Origin: Dyadobacter tibetensis Y620-1
GTDB lineage: Bacteria > Bacteroidota > Bacteroidia > Cytophagales > Spirosomataceae
Assembly (NCBI RefSeq): GCF_000566685.1
Contig: NZ_AZQN01000002.1
Span: forward strand, 558,001-622,000
Direction: 5' to 3'
DNA length: 64,000 nt
The translations under genes and the position numbers were made by a program. Below, one piece after another: positions 44,921-53,699 of this stretch. Position 1 is the stretch's first letter. Each line of letters begins with the position of its first letter. Under the pieces are notes generated by a model. The model was not told where the DNA came from, searched no databases, and was given only the letters and a program-made list of their open reading frames with translations.

Positions 44921-46747
44921 TTAAATTATCGACACTGACCGCTGTATAAACTGAGTAAGATCCTTACCCGTTAGCATACCCTGAGATAGCATAGCCAGGT
45001 CGAAAACCTGCTTGGCTAAGGCTCTCTGGTGCGCCTTATCTTCGGTCTTAAGAATCTTGGTAATTACCGGATTATTGGCATTCACCGAAACCGTATACAT
45101 TAAAGGCATATTTCCGAACATGGATTGCTGACCCGAAGTAGCCTGCATATCCATCATCCGACGCATAAATTCCGGAAAGGTGATGACTACTGGCAGTTCA
45201 TCAACAGGCATAGCTTCGATCTGTATTTGCGCACTTTTATCGCTTCTAACCTCTTCAAATACAGATTTGAGAGCCTCTGTCTCTTCTGTAGAAAGTACGC
45301 TTTCTAACTTCAGGTCCTTCTCTACTAATTTATCAAGTGTCTCCGCATCTACACGTTTAATATTGATTTTTTCAAGTTTCTGCTCCATGGCATTAATGAA
45401 ATGTGCATCGATCATGCTCGAAAGATTCAACACATCGTAACCACGCTTTTGAGCAGAAATAATAAAGGCATCCTGCTTCTTCTCATCCGTAGTATACAAC
45501 CATACCTGGTTGTCATTTTTGTCTGTCTGATTCTCCTTTACTTTATCCTTATATTCTTCAAAAGTAAAATACTTCCCTTCGACATTCTTCACTAGACAGA
45601 AGTCCTTAGCCTTCTCATAGAATTTATCATCGCTGATGATACCATATTTAATAAACATGCCAATGTCATCAAACTTGGCTTCGAAACCCGGACGGTCATT
45701 TTTAAAGATCTCTGCCAGTTTGTCTCCTACCTTTCTTGTGATGTATCCGTTAATTTTCTTCACGTTACCATCAGCCTGCAAATAACTCCGTGACACATTC
45801 AGGGGAATATCCGGAGAATCGATCACCCCGTGCAATAATTGTAAGAAGTCCGGAACAATATCCTTCACTTCATCTGTAATAAAGACCTGGCGACTGTAAA
45901 GCTGAATTTTTTCTTTCTGTCCCTGGAAATCGTTTTTCAGTTTTGGGAAGTAGAGCACCCCTGTTAAATTGAAAGGATAGTCCACATTTAAATGGATCCA
46001 GAATAGTGGATCCTCTGCAAATGGATGTAGTTCCTTATAGAACGCAATATACTCCTCATCGGTTAAGTCCGAGGGATTTTTGGTCCAGATAGGGGTAGTA
46101 TTATTAATTACCTTATCTTCAAATTCGATTGCAACTGGCAAAAATTTACCATATTTCTCAAGTATACCCTTTAAACGGAAAGAATCTAAAAACTCTTCTG
46201 AATCTTCGGCAATATGTAGAATGATATCCGTTCCACGTCCCTCTTTTTCGGTACCGCTCAGTTCGAATTCGGTGGATCCATCACATACCCAGCGTACAGC
46301 TTCTGATCCGGGACGGAAAGACTTGGTAATTATCTCAACATTTTTAGCTACCATATAAGCCGAATAAAATCCTAAACCGAAGTTTCCGATTATATTTCCG
46401 TTATCCCCTTTATCCTTGTATTTCTCTACAAACTCTGTGGCTCCAGAGAACGCAATTTGATTAATATACTTCTTTATTTCCTCAGCTGTCATCCCCACCC
46501 CATTGTCGCTAACAGTAATGGTTTTGGCTTCTTTATCTAGTTTTACCTGAACCTTTAATTCTCCCAGTTCACCGTCAAACTCACCATATGAGGCTAATTT
46601 TTTTATCTTTTGAGAAGCATCTACAGCATTAGACACCAATTCTCTCAAAAAGATCTCGTGGTCCGAGTATAGGAACTTCTTAATAATAGGAAATATATTT
46701 TCCGTGTGAATGCTTAAACTTCCTTTTTCTTGAATCACTGATTCCAT
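44921..46747 (-). CDS. htpG: Molecular chaperone HtpG (Hsp90)
   Basis: The 608-residue protein is a complete bacterial Hsp90. The GHKL ATPase domain (1-220) has FLRELVSNAVDASQKIKKLA, VSDNGVGMTAEEIKKYINQI and GNFGLGFYSAYMVA. The middle domain has FPFNLTGVLYFPK-like DYPFNLTGVLYFPKLKNDFQ, and NVSRSYLQAD. A C-terminal dimerisation domain ends in LTQFIQRSVSII. It acts in folding and stabilisation of client proteins in the cytosol. It is a single-gene unit reading toward the shared terminator. Confidence 0.97.
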   Translation of the reverse strand: MESVIQEKGSLSIHTENIFPIIKKFLYSDHEIFLRELVSNAVDASQKIKKLASYGEFDGELGELKVQVKLDKEAKTITVSDNGVGMTAEEIKKYINQIAFSGATEFVEKYKDKGDNGNIIGNFGLGFYSAYMVAKNVEIITKSFRPGSEAVRWVCDGSTEFELSGTEKEGRGTDIILHIAEDSEEFLDSFRLKGILEKYGKFLPVAIEFEDKVINNTTPIWTKNPSDLTDEEYIAFYKELHPFAEDPLFWIHLNVDYPFNLTGVLYFPKLKNDFQGQKEKIQLYSRQVFITDEVKDIVPDFLQLLHGVIDSPDIPLNVSRSYLQADGNVKKINGYITRKVGDKLAEIFKNDRPGFEAKFDDIGMFIKYGIISDDKFYEKAKDFCLVKNVEGKYFTFEEYKDKVKENQTDKNDNQVWLYTTDEKKQDAFIISAQKRGYDVLNLSSMIDAHFINAMEQKLEKINIKRVDAETLDKLVEKDLKLESVLSTEETEALKSVFEEVRSDKSAQIQIEAMPVDELPVVITFPEFMRRMMDMQATSGQQSMFGNMPLMYTVSVNANNPVITKILKTEDKAHQRALAKQVFDLAMLSQGMLTGKDLTQFIQRSVSII

Positions 46748-46972
46748 AATAACCGATTATTTTAAAATTTATAGTTGCTTATAAAATATCTCCTGCAATA
46801 TGGATATCAAATTAACGTTCCAATTACAATTCCTTGAGGTCGTATCTGCCAAATTGACAGAAGTCAACTAAATAATGGGAATTTGTGTACCGATCAGCTT
46901 TTTATTAATATTGCGTTAACCGTCGAAACGAATTATTACGAATCAGAAACAATAGAATTTTAGGCATCCATT

Positions 46973-47524
46973 ATGAAAATAAAATCAACAATACTAGCAA
47001 GCCTTTTCCTTTTGGTAGGCCTTAGTGCATGTACCACCATGAACTCGGTTCCCTTGTCCAATTATACAGTCTTTACTGAAGATCTCAGGAGAAGCCTGGA
47101 AGAAGCTGGTATTCCTCTTGAAAAGGTCCAATTCTTTAATGACAAGGCCATTACCATACGTAGGGAAGTGTCGGACCCTAATGACATCAAAGTTAATCCT
47201 GAAGGACAAATTACAATGAGTAATGGAAAAAGCATCCAGACCATCAATGTATTACCCTTTACACCTGGTGTATCGCTAGGATCTGCTACCGGAACAATTC
47301 ATGTCTCCTGGGACGACACCCAGCAAGATACCAAGGGGATGCAATTTAACCTTAGTGGACAGAACTACTTTTTAGATGTTCTCCCTGAAAATAAATTTGA
47401 GTATAAACAACGTACTTTCGATCTTCAGGCAGGAAATGGAGCCCGACTCTTTGTGAAGAAAGATTTACTTAAACAGGTCAACAATACCCGTGAAACCCTG
47501 AAAGGGCGCAAGGTAGGACAATAG
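46973..47524 (+). CDS. Uncharacterised lipoprotein
   Basis: The 183-residue protein has a signal peptide and lipobox GLSAC (Cys about 20). No domain is recognised. It contains LPLSNYTVFTEDLRRSLEEA-type sequence (SNYTVFTEDLRRSLEEAGIP), VQFFNDKAITIRREVS and beta-rich segments around ATGTIHVSWDD and KGMQFNLSGQ, so a small, mainly beta periplasmic or outer-membrane lipoprotein is expected. It stands alone between htpG (divergent) and a strong palindromic terminator. Nothing suggests its role. Confidence 0.75.
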   Translation: MKIKSTILASLFLLVGLSACTTMNSVPLSNYTVFTEDLRRSLEEAGIPLEKVQFFNDKAITIRREVSDPNDIKVNPEGQITMSNGKSIQTINVLPFTPGVSLGSATGTIHVSWDDTQQDTKGMQFNLSGQNYFLDVLPENKFEYKQRTFDLQAGNGARLFVKKDLLKQVNNTRETLKGRKVGQ

Positions 47525-47532
47525 CAAGAGGA

Positions 47533-47578
47533 CCGACATAAAAAAAGGAGAGGCTAGCCTCTCCTTTTTTTATGTCGG
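47533..47578. terminator. 46-bp perfect palindromic terminator
   Basis: The 23-base half starting CCGACATAAAAAAAGGAG is followed directly by its exact reverse complement, with the centre at 47555/47556 and no spacer. With A7 and T7 on both sides it can terminate both converging genes; the transcript loop would be the central CTAG. Confidence 0.9.
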
Positions 47579-47589
47579 GATAACCCATA

Positions 47590-48291
47590 TCAATTTAAGT
47601 TAAAATTCTGCTCCTTTACGTTCTTGACTCTTGGCTGATGAATGATTTGAGAATTTTTTATCAGAGTCAATATAATAAGACCAATGATAATAGCCATCAT
47701 AATCTGCAGGGCCATAACTGCATTCACACTGGCCATATCTCCTTTAGACTCCTGTATTAACTCCTGGCCTACATGTGATTGTATTGCTGTAAGCTCATTC
47801 AAATTGAGGATTGTCCTCTGAAAGGTATTTGCTCCAGCTCCTTCAAACAAATTTTTACCATCATCAATTCGTCCAGATTCACTCAGATTGATAATCATCT
47901 CCTCCAGAAGGGCATACTCTTTAATCCTGTTTTTAAGGGCTACCAAACTATGAGCCTCCCTTTCCACAAGATAGGTTCCTTCGAATGATTTAATTAATGA
48001 ATCGATGTTGGCATCATAAGCAGTCAAGCTTGATTGTATATCCTTGCGAAATCGGGGCCTGGCCGACAATAAATATTTTTCTAATGACAACCGCTTATTA
48101 TAAAGATTTTCAGTGAGATAGATAATGGTGGTAGCAGGCAGCAATCTATCCTGGTATATAGAGGAAACGGATTTATCTATTCCCTTCATACTGCTAGAGG
48201 ATAAAAGCGTCCCCAGAATAATAAGCACCATGAGGGAGCATAAAACCAAGGCTGCCTTTAATTTTTGCTGGATGATGAATGACCATTTCAT
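47590..48291 (-). CDS. Orphan four-helix-bundle (4HB_MCP) sensor-like membrane protein
   Basis: The 233-residue protein has two transmembrane helices (about 12-33 and 196-214) enclosing a periplasmic helical domain of about 160 residues, with the 4HB_MCP pattern (LPATTIIYLTENLYNKRLSL, LKNRIKEYALLEEMIINLSE). Such domains normally feed HAMP and signalling modules of chemoreceptors or kinases. Here only a short cytoplasmic tail follows (about 18 residues), so it either acts with a separate partner or is a truncated sensor. No signalling gene is adjacent. Confidence 0.78.
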   Translation of the reverse strand: MKWSFIIQQKLKAALVLCSLMVLIILGTLLSSSSMKGIDKSVSSIYQDRLLPATTIIYLTENLYNKRLSLEKYLLSARPRFRKDIQSSLTAYDANIDSLIKSFEGTYLVEREAHSLVALKNRIKEYALLEEMIINLSESGRIDDGKNLFEGAGANTFQRTILNLNELTAIQSHVGQELIQESKGDMASVNAVMALQIMMAIIIGLIILTLIKNSQIIHQPRVKNVKEQNFNLN

Positions 48292-48716
48292 TATTTTAAT
48301 ATTATGGTTTTCAGATGACTCTTAACAATTATTTTAAAAATACTTGTTATTATTCTATAAACCATGCGTTTCGGGAAATGGTTTAGCAAATAGCACTATA
48401 CTTTTTAAAAATTGTACCATTTTTACCAAACAGGCATCCTTGTGTCATTGGCATTATCGTTGCTTTGGGCAATTTATTGTTCGCGTTTTCTGCTCAGTCG
48501 AGCCGGGGCTGGTAGTCAATGCTGCCTCCTTCACCCTATTCCATAGATACTTCTCTTGTAATACAACTTTTACGGCTTTCGAGTACTAAATTTTGCGCAA
48601 GTGTCCATTCTTCGCCGGGGAACAAAAGAAAATCAACTGGCAAGGAAATTGTAATTACTGAATCAATTGTATTTAATTTGAAGATATTCTACAAAACTAT
48701 AGTTATAACTTAATTT
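48292..48716. other. Intergenic region between divergent membrane-protein genes
   Basis: These 425 bp hold no plausible gene; short frames lack protein-like composition. Promoters for both flanking genes are expected here but none was clear. Confidence 0.35.
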
Positions 48717-49451
48717 ATGAACAACGTTCCAGCCGAATACAGCGAGGTACATCAAATCCAGTTTATGGGCATTACCATCCTTGAACCTTCCACTGTCATA
48801 TCGAGTCTGCTGATGACCCTAATTTGTATTTATGCCTTTATACAGCTAAACAGACTGGGCCGGGTTCACCGTATGTACACCCAAATTCAGTATTTTTTCC
48901 TTTTCATGGGTTTGGCCACAGCCATAGGAGGTATTTTGGGCCATGGATTTATCTATATTACCGGTTTGCAGGGTAAAATCCCTGGCTGGTTTGCTAGCAT
49001 GATCGCGGTTGCCTTATTTGAGCGTGCCGCCATTTGGCATGTTAAGCCTTTACTGGCCAAGAACACAGGCAAATTTCTGGGAATTCTTAATTATGTGGAA
49101 TTGGTTATCTTCTTTGTACTTACATTTATCACCCTCAATTTCGTAGTAGTAGAGGTGCATGCCTTTTACGGTTTGTTCCTAATGCTCTTTACAATAGAAG
49201 TATATATGTATAAAAAAAAGAAGGATCCGGGGAGCAAATTCATCTTTATAGCAACCGGATTAGGTGCTGTCTCGGCAGGATTACATGCCTTGAAATTAAG
49301 CTTTGGCCCATGGTTCAATTATAACGACATCAGTCATATTACCATGGGTGCGTCCATCTACTATTACTATCTGGGGGCCAGAAATATGGTCTACTATGGA
49401 GAAGAACATGATTTAATAGAAAAAGTTAAACACGAAATGGATGTTTCCTAA
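48717..49451 (+). CDS. Seven-helix membrane protein (DUF6962-like), unknown function
   Basis: The 244-residue protein contains about seven transmembrane helices (e.g. VISSLLMTLICIYAFIQL, YFFLFMGLATAIGGILGHGF, YVELVIFFVLTFITLNFVVV, IFIATGLGAVSAGLHALKLS). Histidines sit at helix ends: GHGF, EVHAFYG, LHALKL and DISHITM. The last stretch WFNYNDISHITMGASIYYYY recalls the FN-x-x-D-x-x-H pattern of ceramidase/PAQR-type membrane hydrolases (CREST superfamily). I believe the family is DUF6962 but am not sure. The hydrolase relation is speculative. A strong hairpin follows the stop codon. Confidence 0.75.
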   Translation: MNNVPAEYSEVHQIQFMGITILEPSTVISSLLMTLICIYAFIQLNRLGRVHRMYTQIQYFFLFMGLATAIGGILGHGFIYITGLQGKIPGWFASMIAVALFERAAIWHVKPLLAKNTGKFLGILNYVELVIFFVLTFITLNFVVVEVHAFYGLFLMLFTIEVYMYKKKKDPGSKFIFIATGLGAVSAGLHALKLSFGPWFNYNDISHITMGASIYYYYLGARNMVYYGEEHDLIEKVKHEMDVS

Positions 49452-49503
49452 ATAGAGCTCCCTCATATATTGTTCGCACAACACATGAGGGAGCTCTATT
49501 TTT
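49451..49503. terminator. Bidirectional terminator between membrane protein and peroxiredoxin genes
   Basis: Perfect 16-bp arms (AATAGAGCTCCCTCAT and complement) surround an 18-base loop which itself can pair TGTT with AACA; T-runs follow in the plus direction. Both neighbours converge on it. Confidence 0.92.
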
Positions 49504-49518
49504 AATATAAACAGAATA

Positions 49519-50154
49519 TTACTTATTCGGTTGGGGAGTATAGCGAAGATATGGCTTCACCTCTTTAACACCTTTCGTAAATTTCTTGATTGCATCCTCT
49601 GTGCTAATCGCCGGCACCACAATTACATCTTCACCATCTTTCCAATCGGCCGGGGTAGCCACCGAATAATCGGCTGTTAACTGCAAGGAGTCAATAACTC
49701 TTAATATTTCATGAAAATTACGCCCTGTAGAAGCTGGGTAGGTCAGTGTTAGTTTAATCTTTTTATCGGGCCCAATGATGAATACCGAACGCACTGTGGC
49801 TTTTTCACTTGCATTGGGATGAATCATGTCGTAGAGTTCCGCCACTTTACGGGTTTCGTCGGCAATGATAGGGAAATTTACTTCGGTGCCATTCACTTCG
49901 TTAATATCGGGGATCCAGCGGTTATGTGACTCTACATCGTCTACACTAACGGCTAATACTTTCACATTTCTTTTTTGAAATTCACCGCTCAAAAGTGCTG
50001 TCTTACCAAGCTCTGTGGTACATACAGGAGTAAAATCGGCAGGATGTGAAAATAATAATCCCCAGCTATCGCCAAGCCACTGATGAAATTGTATATGCCC
50101 TTGGGTAGTATCTGCTTCAAAATCTGGGGCGATATCTCCTAATCTAAGACTCAT
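49519..50154 (-). CDS. Peroxiredoxin, Prx6 (1-Cys) type
   Basis: The 211-residue protein has the peroxidatic site HPADFTPVCTTELGKTA (Cys about 45) and the Prx6-type C-terminal extension (RVIDSLQLTADYSVATPADW, KKFTKGVKEVKPYLRYT). It reduces peroxides in the cytosol. The catalytic threonine and cysteine (PxxxTxxC) are present, and Arg is seen in KATVRSVFIIGPD. It is a single-gene unit. The identity to the Prx6 group comes from the full-length C-terminal domain. Confidence 0.95.
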   Translation of the reverse strand: MSLRLGDIAPDFEADTTQGHIQFHQWLGDSWGLLFSHPADFTPVCTTELGKTALLSGEFQKRNVKVLAVSVDDVESHNRWIPDINEVNGTEVNFPIIADETRKVAELYDMIHPNASEKATVRSVFIIGPDKKIKLTLTYPASTGRNFHEILRVIDSLQLTADYSVATPADWKDGEDVIVVPAISTEDAIKKFTKGVKEVKPYLRYTPQPNK

Positions 50155-50502
50155 AATTCGATGGGTTTAAAATGAATAATTTATTCTTAAATACTTGTAA
50201 TGAATAATGGTAAAAATAGCCAAAAGGTTCAATTTACCCCACTTTCCTTGACAGCTGCTGCCGCAGGTTCTCGGGATATCCGGGGCTATCTCTTAAGCCG
50301 CAATTTTATGGCAACCGAATACCGGTGAAGCAGTTTTTTAACTTTCAATTTTTTTACCAGTATCGGTTTAAGAATTGACTGGGGAAGATTCGAAGCAACT
50401 TGAAAAGCATAGAATTCCTGATCTAAAAAAAAGGATTAGAGTATAATTTTTAGATATATATGGCTAATTTGTACTTCATTCATTTATTATACATAATTCT
50501 AG
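50155..50502. other. Intergenic region between peroxiredoxin and cysteine desulfurase genes
   Basis: A 348-bp divergent spacer holding the promoters of both genes. No gene or strong structure was seen, and no clear consensus promoter could be placed. Confidence 0.35.
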
Positions 50503-51660
50503 ATGCCGCAAAGTCCAATATACTTAGATCACCAATCTACTACTCCTATGGACCCGAGAGTTCTCGAGGTGATGCTACCCTATTTCACAAAAATATATGG
50601 CAATCCTTCCAGTAGGAATCATGTTTTCGGGTGGGAAGCGGCTGAAGGAGTTGACGAGGCTAAAGAGAAATGCGCTCAGCTTATAGGTGCGCACCCCTCG
50701 GAATTAATATTTACCTCTGGAGCCACAGAGTCAATCAATTTAGCACTGAAAGGGATACTACTTAACCAACCTGAGAAAAACCATATTATAACCTGCGCGA
50801 CAGAGCATTCTGCAGTATTAGACACCTGTGCGAGTTTGGAGGCCTTGGGCTACCCCGTCACCTACTTGCCGGTAAATGAGCATGGCCTGATTTGTCTGGA
50901 AGAGCTAGAAGCCGCCATTCGTGCTGATACGGGGCTTATATGTATTCATTTTGCAAACAATGAGACGGGAGCTGTTCAGCCTATCACAAAAATAGGCGAA
51001 CTATCCCGGGCTAAAAATATTCCCTTCTTCTCGGATGCAACCCAAGCCGTTGGGAAAATTCCTGTGTCAGTAAAACAAGGTGGCGTCGACTTAGTCTGCT
51101 TTAGTGGCCATAAAATGTATGGACCAAAGGGTATTGGTATCCTTTACAAACGAAAAAATATTAGTTTAAAGGCCCAACTCGAAGGAGGGCGGCAACAAGC
51201 TGGCTTCAGAAGTGGGACACTCAATGTGCCTGGTATTATCGGTCTGGGAGAGGCTTGCGCTATCAGCAGACTGGAAATGTCTGAAGAGGCCAGTAGACTT
51301 AGCGAATGGCGGGATGAATTGGAGCAAGAACTTATGAGATTGGGAGGTGTACACCAGAATGGCCCTACGGATACCCGACTCCCCCACTGCTCTAACCTAT
51401 ATATAGAGGGTGTCTCAGGCGAAGCTTTTATTCTAAGTCTTGGCAGTAAGTTAGCCTTCTCTCAAGGCGCCGCATGCAGTAGCGTTACCAGACAGCTAAG
51501 TCATGTATTACTAGCCATGCAAAAGAGTCCTGAAATTATAGAATCCTCCTTCCGATTTAGTCTGGGGCGCTTTAACACCAAGTATGAAATAAATGAGGCT
51601 AAAGAACAATTAAAATCCGCCATTTTATCTCATCGTATCCATCAAGGATATTCATTTTAA
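50503..51660 (+). CDS. Cysteine desulfurase (NifS/IscS-like), likely molybdenum-enzyme linked
   Basis: The 385-residue PLP enzyme has IYLDHQSTTPMDPRVLEVML, the ATEHSAVLDT motif, the PLP-binding lysine K204 in CFSGHKMYGPKG, and the active-site cysteine C325 in QGAACSSV. It takes sulfur from cysteine as persulfide. It is not next to any Fe-S scaffold gene; instead xdhC starts 9 bp later and mocA overlaps that, so I infer that it supplies the sulfur ligand of the molybdenum cofactor, as described for NifS4 with XdhC in Rhodobacter capsulatus. A general Fe-S role is the alternative. Confidence 0.92.
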   Translation: MPQSPIYLDHQSTTPMDPRVLEVMLPYFTKIYGNPSSRNHVFGWEAAEGVDEAKEKCAQLIGAHPSELIFTSGATESINLALKGILLNQPEKNHIITCATEHSAVLDTCASLEALGYPVTYLPVNEHGLICLEELEAAIRADTGLICIHFANNETGAVQPITKIGELSRAKNIPFFSDATQAVGKIPVSVKQGGVDLVCFSGHKMYGPKGIGILYKRKNISLKAQLEGGRQQAGFRSGTLNVPGIIGLGEACAISRLEMSEEASRLSEWRDELEQELMRLGGVHQNGPTDTRLPHCSNLYIEGVSGEAFILSLGSKLAFSQGAACSSVTRQLSHVLLAMQKSPEIIESSFRFSLGRFNTKYEINEAKEQLKSAILSHRIHQGYSF

Positions 51661-51668
51661 AAGAAGCC

Positions 51669-52823
51669 ATGAAGGAAATAAAAGACATTATAAACGCTTA
51701 CCATCAGGCTCGAAGTCAGGGCCAAGCTACGGCCCTGGCAACGGTAGTATTGGTTGAGGGCTCTTCCTATCGCCGACCAGGCGCTCGGATGTTGGTTACC
51801 GATGAAGGACAGCTTACCGGAGCGATTAGCGGAGGATGCTTGGAAGGCGATGCGCTTAGAAAGGCCCTTCTAGCTATTTCTCAGAAAAAAAACAAGCTGG
51901 TAACTTACGATACGACTGAAGGGAATAATACTACCCTTGGAGTTCAGCTGGGCTGTAATGGTATTGTTCACATACTTTTTGAACCCATTGACGGTTCTAT
52001 GTCAGTTAACCCAATGGTCCTACTTGCTAAGCTACTGGAAGACAGATGTCCATCGGTACTCATCACGCTCTTTGACCACAAGGCTGCCTCAGGGCCCCAT
52101 CCCGGCACCTGTCTACTATTTTCGGATACTCCCCAAACATCAGAAATGACTGGAAATAGTGAATTTAGGACCCATTTGATCGATGAAATTGCCCAGCAAA
52201 CCTACCGGGCTCAAACTTCAGTTTTTGAAGAAATAAATCTGGCTGACAAAAGACTAACTGCTTTTGCCGAATGGATCCCCCCCAGCCTTAGGCTCCTGGT
52301 AGTGGGTGCCGGCAATGATACCATTCCGTTGAGCTATATGGCTGCACATCTTGGGTGGGAAGTACAGGTTATCGATGGTCGCTCGAGCCATTGCAACTCT
52401 GAACGTTTCCCTGGTGCCAGTATATGCAGGGTTGCTAAAGCTGAAAAGGTCGTAGAAGGTATGTCAATAGATCTGCGAACTGCTGTATTACTCATGACCC
52501 ATAATTATCGTTACGACCTCCAAATACTCATGGACCTATTGCCCCGCACCGATCTAAGGTACTTAGGCATTTTAGGCCCTAAGTCTAAATTAGAAAAAAT
52601 GTATACAGAAATTGAGGAACAAAGTGGAGCAACAATTCCTGACTCTCAAAAAGCCAAAGTTTATGGTCCCATAGGCCTGGAAATAGGTGCAGAAACTTCC
52701 GATGAAATTTCCCTATCCATATTGGCAGAAATTCAAGGAGTCTTTGCCGGTAAAACGGGAAGGTCCTTACGTTATAAGGATGCTCCTATACATCATCCAT
52801 TACAAATACCGGAGAACTTATGA
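51669..52823 (+). CDS. XdhC/CoxI family molybdenum-enzyme maturation protein
   Basis: The 384-residue protein has the N-terminal XdhC domain (VVLVEGSSYRRPGARMLVTD, GAISGGCLEGDALRKALL) and a C-terminal Rossmann domain (LLVVGAGNDTIPLSYMAAHL, GWEVQVIDGRSSHCN, ILGPKSKLEKMY). XdhC proteins bind molybdopterin, protect it and help in its sulfuration before insertion into xanthine-dehydrogenase-type enzymes. It lies 9 bp after the desulfurase and overlaps mocA by 4 bp (ATGA), so the three are translated as one operon. Confidence 0.94.
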   Translation: MKEIKDIINAYHQARSQGQATALATVVLVEGSSYRRPGARMLVTDEGQLTGAISGGCLEGDALRKALLAISQKKNKLVTYDTTEGNNTTLGVQLGCNGIVHILFEPIDGSMSVNPMVLLAKLLEDRCPSVLITLFDHKAASGPHPGTCLLFSDTPQTSEMTGNSEFRTHLIDEIAQQTYRAQTSVFEEINLADKRLTAFAEWIPPSLRLLVVGAGNDTIPLSYMAAHLGWEVQVIDGRSSHCNSERFPGASICRVAKAEKVVEGMSIDLRTAVLLMTHNYRYDLQILMDLLPRTDLRYLGILGPKSKLEKMYTEIEEQSGATIPDSQKAKVYGPIGLEIGAETSDEISLSILAEIQGVFAGKTGRSLRYKDAPIHHPLQIPENL

Positions 52824-53440
52824 ACCCAAGGACCGACCTTCCTGCAACTGGGATAATCATGCTCTCGGCCGGCAGCTCTTCACGTATGGGACAACCTAAA
52901 CAGATGTTACCCATCGCAAACCAAAGCTTAATTCAATTGATGGCCGAAGAGGCATGCCAATCTATGGCGAATCCCGTCGTAGTGGTCACCGGAATGTATC
53001 ATACAGAAATCACCGTAGAGTTAGATACTTATCCAGTAGTTGTAGTTCAGAATAAGAACTGGCAAAAAGGAATGGGCAGCTCAATCCGAGTGGGTATACA
53101 TAAAATTTTGGAGACATTTCCCGCTTTAGATGCCGTAATTCTTATGGTCAGCGACCAGCCTTACCTTAGGGCGCAGCATCTGGATAATTTGCTGCTTACG
53201 CATTATGAATCAAATAAAAGTATAATAGCTTCCTATTATAAGGAACAGATGGGCACACCGGTTCTATTTGCTAAAGATCTTTTCCCAGACCTTATGCAAC
53301 TGAATGAAGGTTCTGGAGCCCAGCCATTACTGAAATTGAGAGCCGATCGGGCTACCTCTATTCCTTTTCCACTGGGAAATATCGATTTGGATAGTTGGGA
53401 AGATTATCTTGCATTCATAGAGGGAAGATCGTTGACCTAG
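52820..53440 (+). CDS. mocA: Molybdenum cofactor cytidylyltransferase-like protein (MocA)
   Basis: The 206-residue NTP transferase has the signature IIMLSAGSSSRMGQPKQMLP and a metal-binding LMVSDQPYL. This places it in the MocA/MobA-like group, which adds CMP to molybdopterin to give MCD, the cofactor form of the XDH family. With xdhC and the desulfurase directly upstream the cytidylyltransferase assignment is favoured over other NTP transferases such as sugar nucleotidyltransferases. No molybdoenzyme or moa/moe gene is in the window. Confidence 0.9.
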   Translation: MNPRTDLPATGIIMLSAGSSSRMGQPKQMLPIANQSLIQLMAEEACQSMANPVVVVTGMYHTEITVELDTYPVVVVQNKNWQKGMGSSIRVGIHKILETFPALDAVILMVSDQPYLRAQHLDNLLLTHYESNKSIIASYYKEQMGTPVLFAKDLFPDLMQLNEGSGAQPLLKLRADRATSIPFPLGNIDLDSWEDYLAFIEGRSLT

Positions 53441-53663
53441 GTGCATGTAAAATTCTACGACCGGTGATTCTGATGTAGTCTTGCTGAAATTATCATAGGG
53501 AGGTACACATCGGCCGGCACGTACATTAACTTTCCTATTCACTAAGTTCAGAAGCCAAGAGTATGCAGCTGAGTCATCCTTTCAAATCTTAGAGAAATAA
53601 TGAAAAGCCCTGCAAAATCTAGAGAAAATCGGGCAATCTCCTTCTTAAGCTGTAAGGGATTGA

Positions 53664-53671
53664 TACCTTTG
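53664..53671 (+). promoter_or_regulatory. -7 box of the murF-alr promoter
   Basis: TACCTTTG matches the Bacteroidota -7 consensus exactly and lies 28 bp before the GTG start. A clear -33 TTG at 19-20 bp upstream was not seen. Confidence 0.5.
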
Positions 53672-53699
53672 CCAAATTAAATAATAGTTTTATAAAATC

